Positions 30,421 to 39,399 are shown, counted from the first letter of the stretch. The stretch: 41,904 nt of DNA from Candidatus Thorarchaeota archaeon (GCA_004524565.1 SDNZ01000008.1:1-41904), one strand, 5' to 3'. Made by a program: numbers and translations. The notes: generated by a model from the letters alone, not told the origin.

Positions 30421-32154
30421 CTAACCTCCTGACATGAATATCATTTTGGAAACAGCTTCACGAAGATCATCCTCTGATAGGAATCCAGAGAGTTGGTCCA
30501 TTCCCATTTGGATTGTAGGTAATGCGGGTAGTTCTTCCTCTGCAATTATCGATTCGGGCTCATCTACATTAATGACATGAATTGCTGATGCTCCGATTCC
30601 AAGCTCATTCAGAACAGATTTGAGAGTAACAAGAACAGGACCACAGAAAATACAGTGGTCTGATTTATAGTACATGATTGGTGGTAGCTGAAGAGCTTCT
30701 TTCCAAAGTGGAAGCAAGATTACAAATTTGCTCCCCTTGGATGAATCATTGGAAACTCTATCTTCAACCCAGATTCGCCCACCCAAATCAGAGATATAGC
30801 GATCAGCAACTGTTAGACCTAGACCCTTACCTTCCAGTTTATCGTCAGCACTTCCTTCTCTCCTGAATATCTGAGATTTTTGATCATCAGGGATGCCTGG
30901 ACCGAAGTCTAAGAACTCTATCCGAAGCATATCATCAGTTTCGGTCATTTCAGCATTGATTTCTAGTCTGACTTTATCACTAACGTCTGAACGTCCACTA
31001 AAATGAATGATATTGAAGAAGATATACCACATAAAGGCATGACCGTTTACTTCGTAGGAAATATCAGCGATGTTAGATTTAACATCAAGAGTCTTCCATT
31101 CAAAGTCTCTAGTTGCTTCGCGAATCGCTTTGTTAAAATGGGGAAGCAACTTAGTCTGTGTCTTCACAGGTGGTTCATGGTGAAGGGACATTAAGACACC
31201 CATATTTGCAATCATTCTCGCTGCATTTCGAAGACTCCATGAAGCTTCACTTAGGAGAACTTGAAGGCGCTCAGGAAGTTCTAAGGATATACTTAGATCC
31301 TCTAAAGCAAAAATGACATTTTGGTTGGTCATATTCAAGTCACTTGTCATGACCTCCATGTACAAATTGGCACGTTCACTCTCAGCCATGAGCTTCTGTT
31401 CCATTGCACGTCGACGAGTTATGTCTATCGCAGTGAATCCGATGCTTACGGGTCTCTCAGGTCCGGAATCTAATGCCCTTGATGAAGCACTAATCCAGAT
31501 TGTCTTATTATTTCCACAAAACATCTCCATTTCGAGACCTTTTACACTCTTACCACGCAAGACTTCTCTAACAATCTCAGCAGCAGGATCGTATCCGGGT
31601 TTAGGCTCAGGAAGGAATTGAGAAATTGGTTTACCTATTAGTTCTTCAGCTTCAATACCTAGAAGCTCTTCTGCTGCAGCGTTTACCTGTTCTATAGAAC
31701 CGTTTTTACTAAGCATAAAGTACGCTACTGGAGACATATCGTAAAGCGTAGCAAATCTATTTTCGAGTTCAGTTACTGTGGTTTCCAGAGTTACTTGTGT
31801 GGATACATTTCGTACACACGCAAGAATTGCAGATGCTCCATCGAATGTCACTGAAGTTGGTTTAATCTCAACATGAACAATCTGTCCATTCTTCGATACA
31901 AGCCGGGTGGGAAACTGTGACATAATTTCACCGGAGTAGAGTTTTTCAAAGAGATCGCTGTCTCGTCTCCGGGTTTGAGGTTCAACAACATCCTCTAATG
32001 CAATATCAAGTACATCGTCAATTGGGTATCCAAGCATATCAGAAAATACTTCGTTAGCCATCACGATATCTTCGTCCTGAATAACAATCCTACCATCATG
32101 AACTACTTCCATAACTTTCTGAATCCACTGGGTATCTTGAGTTGCATCTGACAT
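30421..32154 (-). CDS. PAS-PAS kinase-like protein with thioredoxin-like tail, likely pseudokinase
   Basis: 577 residues, paralog of the protein at 10452-12230 with the same order: PAS (about 12-120), PAS (about 130-248), helix pair, ATPase-like domain (about 350-480) and thioredoxin-like tail with CxxC at 501/504 ('YYKSDHCIFCGPV') and cis-Pro 'ELPALPTIQ'. The phospho-acceptor position is Ser271 ('EVMTSDLNMTNQ') where the paralog has His, and the N-box reads 'FNIIHFSG', with F385 replacing the second Asn. G1 'DFGPG' and G2 'GKGLGL' remain. It probably binds but may not hydrolyse or transfer phosphate from ATP, and could act as a redox-dependent regulator of the intact paralog (inference). Confidence 0.85.
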   Translation of the reverse strand: MSDATQDTQWIQKVMEVVHDGRIVIQDEDIVMANEVFSDMLGYPIDDVLDIALEDVVEPQTRRRDSDLFEKLYSGEIMSQFPTRLVSKNGQIVHVEIKPTSVTFDGASAILACVRNVSTQVTLETTVTELENRFATLYDMSPVAYFMLSKNGSIEQVNAAAEELLGIEAEELIGKPISQFLPEPKPGYDPAAEIVREVLRGKSVKGLEMEMFCGNNKTIWISASSRALDSGPERPVSIGFTAIDITRRRAMEQKLMAESERANLYMEVMTSDLNMTNQNVIFALEDLSISLELPERLQVLLSEASWSLRNAARMIANMGVLMSLHHEPPVKTQTKLLPHFNKAIREATRDFEWKTLDVKSNIADISYEVNGHAFMWYIFFNIIHFSGRSDVSDKVRLEINAEMTETDDMLRIEFLDFGPGIPDDQKSQIFRREGSADDKLEGKGLGLTVADRYISDLGGRIWVEDRVSNDSSKGSKFVILLPLWKEALQLPPIMYYKSDHCIFCGPVLVTLKSVLNELGIGASAIHVINVDEPESIIAEEELPALPTIQMGMDQLSGFLSEDDLREAVSKMIFMSGG

Positions 32155-32215
32155 CGTCTACGCCTCGGATATTTTCAAGTACATGGTCATTGATAAAGAA
32201 ATGTAGCTAGTCATC

Positions 32216-32226
32216 AATATAAAAAA
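32216..32226 (-). promoter_or_regulatory. TATA box of the pseudokinase gene
   Basis: The minus strand reads TTTTTTATATTG here, about 65 bases upstream of the start at 32154, allowing a leader of about 40 bases. Confidence 0.5.
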
Positions 32227-32347
32227 GAGAAGGTTCAATCCAGAAAGAGTTACACCAATCATGAATGGTATGAATCATTATTAGGTCAGATTTGATGAGC
32301 CAATAAAATTCAGAACCCTGTTCTCTGAAACAGGCGAGCTGCAATAA

Positions 32348-33607
32348 TTAGGTTTCTGCTCGATTCTTTGGCAATTTAATGTATACAAGAATTACAAAAA
32401 GCAATAACGAGTTTACGATTGCAATAGTACCAGCTAGACCGTAAACAAAACGAAGACTGTCTGTGACCTCCCAAATCATTGCACCAAATAACTGTGCAAC
32501 CATTCCTACTAATCCCATTAGCAAATCGTAAGTTCCCAGTGCACGACCTTTGGTTTCTTCTGACACAACTAAAACAATTATGCTTCTTTCAGCCCCAATA
32601 AACAACACAAATGGAATAGCCCAAACAAAGTTGAGAATATACATCATTAGTGCACCGGAACCAATACTGAACCATAGGAAAATAACTCCATTTCCAACAA
32701 TGCCCACTAACAGTGCAGCCTTCAGATTTCGATCAGCAAACGTACTAGCAGGATACATGACCATAGCTGCGGTCATTGAGAACAAGCTCCATGTCAAACC
32801 ATAGGTTATCCTGTCGACACCCCAAGGTCCTACACAGATATTTCCTACTAAGGGGATAGACATCATCCAAGAGAAGGTGAAACCAACCATACCAATTGCT
32901 ACTAACCAGTAATAGCGACCTAGATTTCGAATAGCAATCTTGGGTCCTGCTCGAGCTCGCTTAATAATTTCAGACCCTAACGATTCTTTGACCAACACAA
33001 TAGCTGCAACGAAAGTAAGGATAGCGCAAAAAGCTCCTATCAGGTGAAGGTCTCTCGATTCAAATCCAGCACCAAAGAGGATTGATCCAACGAGTGGACC
33101 TAATCCATCTACGAACCATAGAGGCATCATTACCATCATCAAACGTCTTGCAGGATTTGATCCTTCATCTGATGCAATCTCATCTGCTGGAATAGCTCTA
33201 GCCATCAATCTAGAAGTGCTCATTCCGAACCATACTAATCCATATTGGACAGGGATAAATGGCCAAACTGGAAAATATGCTAGCGAGAAGAGTCCTATTG
33301 AAACAGGAATGAAACCTAAAGCAATAGTCAGTCTACGTCCAATAAAATCTGCAATATATCCTGAGAAGATGCTCGCAACAAGACCAGTAAATGTTGCAGA
33401 GGAAAAGATCACACCCATCTGCCAAGGCTCTAGAAATCCCTCAAGGAAGACACTGAATTCCCATTTCCAGAGAGCTGTAGAAAACTGAGCAATCGCTAGC
33501 ACAGCAGCTAATCTCCAGAGATTGGAACTAAGACCTAGACGACCTGGCTTCTTTCTAGCCATTTCATCAGTGTTGTCCACAATTCCTGGATTATCCCTGT
33601 CGTCCAT
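32348..33607 (-). CDS. Major facilitator superfamily transporter
   Basis: 419 residues with twelve hydrophobic segments. Motif A 'GYIADFIGRRLTIALG' (about 82-97) lies between helices 2 and 3, with a related 'MYPASTFADRNLKAALLVG' between helices 8 and 9. 'VSEETKGRALGTYDLLMG' sits at helix 10-11. The N-terminal 25 residues are polar and acidic. Substrate not predictable. Divergent from the next, plus-strand gene. Confidence 0.87.
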   Translation of the reverse strand: MDDRDNPGIVDNTDEMARKKPGRLGLSSNLWRLAAVLAIAQFSTALWKWEFSVFLEGFLEPWQMGVIFSSATFTGLVASIFSGYIADFIGRRLTIALGFIPVSIGLFSLAYFPVWPFIPVQYGLVWFGMSTSRLMARAIPADEIASDEGSNPARRLMMVMMPLWFVDGLGPLVGSILFGAGFESRDLHLIGAFCAILTFVAAIVLVKESLGSEIIKRARAGPKIAIRNLGRYYWLVAIGMVGFTFSWMMSIPLVGNICVGPWGVDRITYGLTWSLFSMTAAMVMYPASTFADRNLKAALLVGIVGNGVIFLWFSIGSGALMMYILNFVWAIPFVLFIGAERSIIVLVVSEETKGRALGTYDLLMGLVGMVAQLFGAMIWEVTDSLRFVYGLAGTIAIVNSLLLFVILVYIKLPKNRAET

Positions 33608-33732
33608 CGGGTGACCTCTAATTTTTCGATTTGGACAGATTCATGCTTATGTCACTGCCGATTTTAACAAACAATGCATTTACGAAGGGATAATAATAAA
33701 CAGGGCGGTGCACAGGCAAAACTCCTGATTTC

Positions 33733-34503
33733 ATGAGTGGATGCATAGACTTGACCGAAGCTAGTATTAAAGAAATATTCGACAGAATTTCAAAGATCAA
33801 ATCAGCTGGTGTCATTGAAAGATATGGATTCACTGAATTCCTAGCTTTTGCCAAAGAAGTACGAGATAGTGTTAGTGATGAGCTCTGGCTAGAGGTCGGT
33901 TGGGACATCCTAGAAGGAATGGGATTAGAGGAGTTTTATGGATGTGATTACGACATCTCAACAGCCTTAGAAAATATTCCTGAGAATTCTGATCTTGTGG
34001 ACATCCAGAGCTTCCTCAGACATACCTTGGTTGAAACACTCTTAGAACAATTCGATGCGGGAGGGACAACGGTGCTTCTAGATATTGGGAAGATGCTTGA
34101 AACTCCAGCAGCCATGCTCATACCTAGAATTGTAGAGCTTCGAAAGAAAGAGATAGAGAATCTAGTCGTTCCAATTGTAGGAAGGAAACTAGTTCTATAC
34201 GACGTGTACATGAATGAGATTGGCATGACAACAGAGCCACAGGACTCTGTGCATCTTGATGATCTTTGGATGACAGCTTATGGATTCCAAGTTTGTCTAT
34301 CTTTAGAAATGGGTCTTAGAACAACTCTAGATGGACTTCGAAAAATCGAGGTGGTTATGGAAAAGATTGGATTGCATCTTTCAGCGAAGATGGCTAATGA
34401 ACCTATTAGTAATCCAAAGCCACAGATGTCCAGAGCAATGTATTCCATCTTAATGAAAAGAGCAATGGGTACACGTAAGAAATCAGTAAAGAATATGTCA
34501 TAA
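33733..34503 (+). CDS. Hypothetical soluble alpha-helical protein
   Basis: 256 residues, mainly helical and acidic; no membrane segment, no Cys motif. 'IVELRKKEIENLVVPIVGRKL' and 'DLWMTAYGFQVCLSLEMGLRTTLDGLRKIEVVMEKIGL' are amphipathic helices; the last 40 residues are basic. Family not recognised. ATG 33733 has no clear ribosome binding site, and a TATA-like GATAATAATAAAC lies about 35 bases upstream, so the message may be nearly leaderless. Convergent with the M24 gene, nine bases apart. Confidence 0.7.
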   Translation: MSGCIDLTEASIKEIFDRISKIKSAGVIERYGFTEFLAFAKEVRDSVSDELWLEVGWDILEGMGLEEFYGCDYDISTALENIPENSDLVDIQSFLRHTLVETLLEQFDAGGTTVLLDIGKMLETPAAMLIPRIVELRKKEIENLVVPIVGRKLVLYDVYMNEIGMTTEPQDSVHLDDLWMTAYGFQVCLSLEMGLRTTLDGLRKIEVVMEKIGLHLSAKMANEPISNPKPQMSRAMYSILMKRAMGTRKKSVKNMS

Positions 34504-34512
34504 AGGCAGATA

Positions 34513-35706
34513 TCATTCAATTATGAGTTCTGAAATCTCTCGGGGATACTTTGTAGTAATCTCTATTCCATCTTCAGTCACAACAAATGTATCGCTATGT
34601 CGGAACCCTCCCAGCCCTTGTTCATAAATTCCAGGTTCACATGAGAAGATCATTCCAGGTTGAAGAACATCTTCAGACCCAATGTCTAGGAAGGGGCGTT
34701 CATGTCCTTCCATACCAAGAGCATGGCCTGTATGATGACGAACCAGATGAAAGACGTTCTTTGCATTGAAGGCATCTCTTGCAGCCTTATCAACATCAGC
34801 ACATCTAACACCTGGACCAGCAGCTCCAAGAGCGGCATCCTGTGCAGCTAACATAGCTTCAAACAGTTCTGTTTGCCTTGCTGAAGGTTCTCCCATGAAC
34901 ATAGTTCGTTCAAGTTCTGCATGAATGCCATATACATCAGAAGATGCTCCTGTTACTAGGGTATCACCTTTTTTGAACATAAGACCTCTTGAGAGAGCAT
35001 GCGGAAAGTAAGAGTTGGGTCCTATCTGGCCGCGATACAGAGCAATTGCTGGAAACATAGAAAATCCAGTAGGTCGATATGTATCTCCTAATTCTTGAAC
35101 CATATCATGAGACCCCTGTGTACTCGCGCGTATTGTCACATCAATCTCGTTCGCTCCTAACTCTGTGAAATTTTGAAGATACTTGTGCGCTCTAGCTGCC
35201 CATTTGGAGGATTCTCGCATCAGCTCAATTTCTTCAGGTTCCTTGATGACGCGCATATCCATTATCATATCAGGAAGCTGTTTGAATTTTAAACCAGTGA
35301 CATCTTCCAGACTTGGACCCTTGTATCCCCAATAACCAGATGCACCTGCTGCCTCTGAAGCTACCTTATTGGATTGAATCTTTAGTTCTTTCATAAGATT
35401 CTCAGCTAAATGATACATAGGATGCTTAACATCAGGATATTCAAAATATGAGAAAACCTGAGAGACAAATGGTACCTGATGTTCCACATGGTCAATCTCC
35501 AATGAAGGTACGAAGAAATTCACTTCACCCTTGTGAAGAATAAGAATGATGGGTCGTTCGGTCGGAATAAAAGAAAGACCTGTAAGATAGAAGATGTTCT
35601 TTGAATTGAACACAAGGAAGGTTTCTAGGCCATCATCGTTCAATAGATTTTGAACTCGTTCGATTCGCTTCCTATGAATCTCAGGAGTGAGATATGTACG
35701 AGCCAT
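34513..35706 (-). CDS. M24-family (Xaa-Pro peptidase/creatinase-like) protein with altered metal ligands
   Basis: 397 residues. N-terminal creatinase-like domain (about 10-140) and pita-bread fold (about 155-395). Compared with metallo-aminopeptidases the five metal ligands are mostly replaced: first Asp to Gly253 ('LVTGASSDVYG'), second Asp to Glu264 ('AELERT'), His328 kept ('HHTGHALG'), Glu357 kept ('SCEPGIY'), last Glu to Ser371 ('GGFRHSDTFVV'). 'AELERTMF' and 'GGFRHSD' are close to the metal-free creatinase branch. It may be a metal-independent hydrolase or a pseudoenzyme, so plain 'Xaa-Pro peptidase' is uncertain. Confidence 0.8.
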   Translation of the reverse strand: MARTYLTPEIHRKRIERVQNLLNDDGLETFLVFNSKNIFYLTGLSFIPTERPIILILHKGEVNFFVPSLEIDHVEHQVPFVSQVFSYFEYPDVKHPMYHLAENLMKELKIQSNKVASEAAGASGYWGYKGPSLEDVTGLKFKQLPDMIMDMRVIKEPEEIELMRESSKWAARAHKYLQNFTELGANEIDVTIRASTQGSHDMVQELGDTYRPTGFSMFPAIALYRGQIGPNSYFPHALSRGLMFKKGDTLVTGASSDVYGIHAELERTMFMGEPSARQTELFEAMLAAQDAALGAAGPGVRCADVDKAARDAFNAKNVFHLVRHHTGHALGMEGHERPFLDIGSEDVLQPGMIFSCEPGIYEQGLGGFRHSDTFVVTEDGIEITTKYPREISELIIE

Positions 35707-35833
35707 CTAGACCACAGATCAGTCGTTGCGAATTCAGACTTAAAGATGCTTGTAAAAAAGAAAGAAAGTGACGGGCAATCCAGAGGACACCCGACACATC
35801 ATCTTGCAATAGTTGTGAAGTATTTTGTGCTAA

Positions 35834-36004
35834 CTAGTATCTACGACGTCTGTCGCCGCCACCACCGCGGTCTCTGCCACCGCCACCATAGCCACCGCCA
35901 CCACGGTCTCTGCCACCATAGCCACCGCCACCACCGTAGCCACCACCACCGCGGTCTCTACCGCCGCCACCATAGCCACCGCCACCGCCACCGTAACGTC
36001 GTCG
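35834..36004 (-). repeat. RGG/YGG-type repeat encoding the SSB tail
   Basis: About 57 codons of degenerate GGT/GGC repeats encode [RDRGGGGYGGGG]-like units. The complementary strand gives an apparently open His/Arg-rich frame, which is a by-product of the repeat. Confidence 0.85.
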
Positions 36005-36391
36005 GGGGCGATCATCTTCGTGCTCTTCAGCTGACATATCTACTTCCATGTTTACTTCTTCAATAGCTTCCTCAGCTTCAGCTAGCTCACCGTACTTACC
36101 TACATTCAAACGTAGATTCCCTCGAAAGAGACCTGTGTATCCGTTCTTCAAGAGGTATGTTGAACCTGCTGCGACTGCATCGATAGTATCATCCCAGAGA
36201 GGAACCTGTACAATTCCAGTTGAATCACCCACCGTGATATCTGCGACTCGGTGTGTGCTGCCATCTCCTCGGGAAGTAACTTCGCGTTCTTCGCCTATTT
36301 CGACTACTTTGAAGGTGATTGTAATATTCTTCATTCGTGGCTTAAGTTCTGCCACAGTTGCTTCTATTGGTTCTCGTTCTTGATAACCCAT
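35834..36391 (-). CDS. OB-fold ssDNA-binding protein with Arg/Gly-rich tail
   Basis: 185 residues. Residues about 8-112 form a single OB fold: 'ATVAELKPRMKNITITFKVVEIG', 'HRVADITVGDSTGIVQVPLWDDTID', 'GSTYLLKNGYTGLFRGNLRLNVGKYG' closely follow crenarchaeal SSB and eukaryotic hSSB1/SOSS-B. An acidic linker (103-127) precedes a tail (129-185) of Arg, Gly, Tyr and Asp in RDRGGGG/YGGGG units, which is unusually long. Likely role: protection of single-stranded DNA, perhaps RNA. The start ATG is 36391. Confidence 0.88.
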   Translation of the reverse strand: MGYQEREPIEATVAELKPRMKNITITFKVVEIGEEREVTSRGDGSTHRVADITVGDSTGIVQVPLWDDTIDAVAAGSTYLLKNGYTGLFRGNLRLNVGKYGELAEAEEAIEEVNMEVDMSAEEHEDDRPRRRYGGGGGGYGGGGRDRGGGGYGGGGGYGGRDRGGGGYGGGGRDRGGGGDRRRRY

Positions 36392-36670
36392 TGTAAATCT
36401 CTCGCTCTAGCGATTAACAGGCGATGTCTCAAAACTAGCGATGTTCTTCCTTGGATGTACGAAACGGGAATGTCCCCTCACGAAACCATATCTGAAAAGT
36501 GCTCGTTGTTATGTAGCCTGCACATCTTCGCTGGGTATGTTTCCTTATTATCTTGTTTATTTTGTAGTTTTTTAGCAACACTTACTTCACAATGTTAGCC
36601 TATGACACTGACTAGCCTTTCAAGCGGAATCTCTCTACTTTTGTTTACAATTGGCGTTGTTGGAATGGTT
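36392..36670. other. Non-coding spacer upstream of ssb and the hydrolase cluster
   Basis: Part of a 337-base gap between divergent genes. It contains stretches rich in T (for example about 36551-36571), which on the minus strand give an AT-rich TATA-like region some 160 bases upstream of ssb, implying a leader of about 130 bases. No convincing gene, tRNA or strong hairpin was seen. The plus-strand promoter and palindrome follow immediately. Confidence 0.5.
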
Positions 36671-36721
36671 TATATATACAGAACGTAAGGGAATATCAGA
36701 ACGTTCCGTAATTACGGAACG
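36671..36721 (+). promoter_or_regulatory. TATA box and perfect palindromic operator of the 36.7-41.0 kb cluster
   Basis: TATATATA (36671-36678) is followed by a perfect 20-bp palindrome with arms CGTTCCGTAA/TTACGGAACG (36702-36721), covering about +1 to +20 of the predicted transcript. A third, direct half-site GAACGT lies at 36681-36686, 18 bases from the same hexamer at the palindrome's edge (36699-36704). A dimeric repressor site is likely; the winged-helix protein at the end of the cluster is the obvious candidate (inference). Confidence 0.7.
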
Positions 36722-36728
36722 ATAAAAC

Positions 36729-37088
36729 GTGGAAAGTAAAATGTACAACGCACGGATTAGGAAAAAAGAGATTCCTCAAGGAGTTCAGTCATCGGAGTTG
36801 AATATCTCTGTAAGACGAACTCTGAATCACGGTGCCATTCGTATGATGGCTGCAGTTGTGGCTACAGGACTACTTGGATATGTAGTGTATCTGCTACCCA
36901 CACTAGCATTGTTTGTGATACCAGGAATGTTGGCTCTTGTTGAGAGAATCTACAATGAATCTAGATACGTTCAATATGTGAGATATCGCACACCCATCAA
37001 GAATGAACACTTGGATGATACAGAAAAATTAGCAGAGAGACTACGAATCCATTTAGCTGAGAATCATGGTCTCTCAATAATCGTTTAG
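36729..37088 (+). CDS. Small two-helix membrane protein
   Basis: 119 residues: a basic N-terminal 35 residues, a hydrophobic region (about 37-72, likely two close-packed spans), and a polar C-terminal helix ('HLDDTEKLAERLRIHLAENH'). Family not recognised. GTG 36729 opens the frame and ATG 36741, after GGAAAG, is equally plausible. First gene of the cluster; 14 bases before the next. Confidence 0.65.
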   Translation: MESKMYNARIRKKEIPQGVQSSELNISVRRTLNHGAIRMMAAVVATGLLGYVVYLLPTLALFVIPGMLALVERIYNESRYVQYVRYRTPIKNEHLDDTEKLAERLRIHLAENHGLSIIV

Positions 37089-37102
37089 GAGAGAGATACA
37101 GG

Positions 37103-38026
37103 ATGATGGCGTTTCTCGAATTCACTCTGGATCAAGCGACAATCATAGCAATATTGTTACCCATTGTAGCTGTGTGTGTGTCTATCATTGTTATTCCATG
37201 GATGAAGAACGGGTCAGGGAGTAAATTTCGAAGATATCTGTCTTACTTGATCAATCCTCCAGCAATAGGTACTAACCAAACAGACATTCCAGAAAGTGAA
37301 ACAGAACAAGCAGATACAACAGTGAGGCGAGAAGATAAAGTCAGACTTTACTTTTATTATCTGGCGATTGTATTGTTCTTGGTCAGTTTCATAATTGGTG
37401 AATTCTACGAAGTTATGATTGATCTTTCACTTCCTGTGAATCAAGGAAGCACTGGAGAATTTAGAACTGTTACCAGTATTATATTACAGAGTCCTTTCAA
37501 CGCAGGTTGGATTGGTGTATTGCCATGGGTTGGTTTCTCTTCATATCATGAGACTTGGAACTGGATATTATTCACAACTGCACTCACAGATAATCCCCAT
37601 TTTCTCTCAACACTTGTCACTGTATTGGTACCTATCTCAATTGTTGTTGGTTGTGTCTTTCTTGCACCTCTGACAATCAGGAGTATTCGTCATTCATTCC
37701 TCCCCTCCATGTTCTTCTTTATGACGGGAATGACCATATTCACAAAAGCAGCTTTAGGTTATTTTGCAGGAGCATTGAAACTGCTATTTTCAAGCATAGA
37801 GTACCAATACCTCAACGTAGCAGTCACGGGTAACATGATTCCCAATTTTAGTGGAGTGATGACAAGTTGCATTCTGTTGGTCTTACCAATGTATGTTCTT
37901 TTTGTTGTTCTTGGTCGTAAATTGTGGAACGTGTATTATACGGACTCCGAGTCAAAAACCTGGTTCACAGTGTATATCACTCTGAGCTTCTGGATTGGGC
38001 TTATTCTTATGGTCGTGGTGGTGTAA
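37103..38026 (+). CDS. Polytopic membrane protein of unknown family
   Basis: 307 residues with about seven helices: 10-30, 84-108, a re-entrant or amphipathic segment near 130-150, then spans near 175-197, 206-226, 242-265 and 283-305. A polar loop with 'ESETEQADTTVRRED' separates the first two. The gene ends three bases before the hydrolase gene. No family recognised. Two adjacent ATGs; GGAGAG precedes them. Confidence 0.7.
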   Translation: MMAFLEFTLDQATIIAILLPIVAVCVSIIVIPWMKNGSGSKFRRYLSYLINPPAIGTNQTDIPESETEQADTTVRREDKVRLYFYYLAIVLFLVSFIIGEFYEVMIDLSLPVNQGSTGEFRTVTSIILQSPFNAGWIGVLPWVGFSSYHETWNWILFTTALTDNPHFLSTLVTVLVPISIVVGCVFLAPLTIRSIRHSFLPSMFFFMTGMTIFTKAALGYFAGALKLLFSSIEYQYLNVAVTGNMIPNFSGVMTSCILLVLPMYVLFVVLGRKLWNVYYTDSESKTWFTVYITLSFWIGLILMVVVV

Positions 38027-38029
38027 AAA

Positions 38030-39268
38030 ATGAACAAAGGAAAAATTGCACTTTCAATTATCTCAATCATTGCGATTCTACTATTGATGCCAATTACGCC
38101 AGCTCAGGGTTACACAGTAGCACAAACCGATGTGATACGTGATTATTGGCCCACTGATCAATGGTTGAACACAACTCCTGAAGAACAGGGTTTGAACTCA
38201 GCTCAACTTGACCGTATTGACGAAATCATTACCGAAAACGGAATAGAAATTGACTCCGTCATTGTAGTCAAGAACGGGTATATTGTCTATGAGAAATATT
38301 ACAATTACTGGTCTCAATATATGACCCATACAATTCAGTCTTGCACAAAGAGCTTTATGTCTGCGCTCATTGGAATAGCTATTGATAAAGGATACATCCA
38401 TAATGTGAGTCAACGAGTTATCGATTTCTTCCCAAATTATACGATTGATAATTGGGATTCTAGAAAGGAGAATATTACTCTATACCACCTACTTACTATG
38501 TCATCTGGACTCGAATTTCATGAAGTTGATATTCCATATGAGGAACCAGAAAATGATCTGTTTGCTATGTATCGATCTGACAACATGTGGCAATATGTAT
38601 TGGATAGACCGATGGAATACAATCCGGGCGAACATTGGTCATACAATTCCGGCGGAATAGAGCTCCTAGGAGGGATTATTGAGAAGACCACAGGATATAG
38701 TGTCCCGGATTTCGCTGAGGAATTCCTGTTCGATCCAATTGGGATTGACTACTTCACTTGGTGGCGAGTTCCAGCAAGTGGTCAATATGGATGCGGAGGA
38801 GGATTAAATCTAAGACCAAGAGATATGGCACGTTTCGGGTATCTCTATTTAAACAATGGAACCTGGAATGATATTCAGGTTGTTTCATCGGAATGGGTCA
38901 ATGTTTCAACCCCTGCAAGGTATGATACTGGCGGATATTACACCTATGGCTACACCTGGTGGTCAATACCTGGAACAACATTCTATGAGGCAACTGGGCA
39001 TTACGAACAGAAGATATTCATCCTTCCAGAACATGATATCGTAGTCACTTTCACTGGTGATATCCAAGATGAGGATTGGCACCCATCGGATTACTTTGTT
39101 ATGGAATACGTGATACCTTCAACAGAAGATGAAAGCAATTCAGTGAATCCAGTGTTCATCATCAATCTATCGATTTTGGCGATTCTAATCGCACCGATAC
39201 CATTGGTAATTGTTAGGCGACGAACGGTGGTATCTCAATCTCCATCTAGGAGGGAAAATCATGCTTAA
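38030..39268 (+). CDS. Secreted, membrane-anchored beta-lactamase-fold serine hydrolase
   Basis: 412 residues. A signal peptide (residues 1-27, ending 'TPAQG') and a C-terminal membrane helix with basic stop-transfer ('ILAILIAPIPLVIVRRR', about 372-388) place it on the outer face. The class C / DD-peptidase-like fold has the nucleophile S104 in SCTK (SxxK), 'WSYNSGG' (Y205) as the YxN-like motif, and 'GHYEQKIFILPEHD' (324-336) at the third-motif position. Archaea lack murein, so it is probably an esterase or a D-peptidase acting on other substrates. It lies between two membrane-protein genes in the cluster. Confidence 0.85.
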   Translation: MNKGKIALSIISIIAILLLMPITPAQGYTVAQTDVIRDYWPTDQWLNTTPEEQGLNSAQLDRIDEIITENGIEIDSVIVVKNGYIVYEKYYNYWSQYMTHTIQSCTKSFMSALIGIAIDKGYIHNVSQRVIDFFPNYTIDNWDSRKENITLYHLLTMSSGLEFHEVDIPYEEPENDLFAMYRSDNMWQYVLDRPMEYNPGEHWSYNSGGIELLGGIIEKTTGYSVPDFAEEFLFDPIGIDYFTWWRVPASGQYGCGGGLNLRPRDMARFGYLYLNNGTWNDIQVVSSEWVNVSTPARYDTGGYYTYGYTWWSIPGTTFYEATGHYEQKIFILPEHDIVVTFTGDIQDEDWHPSDYFVMEYVIPSTEDESNSVNPVFIINLSILAILIAPIPLVIVRRRTVVSQSPSRRENHA

Positions 39269-39326
39269 GCTGAGAACAGCGGTATTGTATACTCCACTTG
39301 GACTCCACAATGTTCTCACTATCTCC

Positions 39327-39369
39327 AAGGTGGCTGCGCCTCTCTCAAGCGGAGCCACCTTTTCTTTAG
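39327..39369 (+). terminator. Strong hairpin between hydrolase and next gene
   Basis: AAGGTGGCT (39327-39335) pairs with AGCCACCTT (39353-39361), with an inner CGC/GCG step, followed by TTTTCTTT. This looks like an intrinsic terminator or attenuator in the middle of the cluster, so the last two genes may be expressed at a lower level or from another promoter. Confidence 0.7.
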
Positions 39370-39399
39370 ATCCCAATTTACTTTCAAAGTGGTGATACT

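Noticed and set aside
35650-36066. Plus-strand frame rich in His, Arg and Ser ('HRHHGLCHHSHRHH')
   Set aside because: Exact antisense by-product of the Gly-rich codons of the ssb tail; it extends into the M24 gene and has no ribosome binding site.
39210-39395. Short plus-strand frame over the hydrolase end and the hairpin
   Set aside because: It is mostly the hydrolase 3' end in another frame and runs through the terminator stem.
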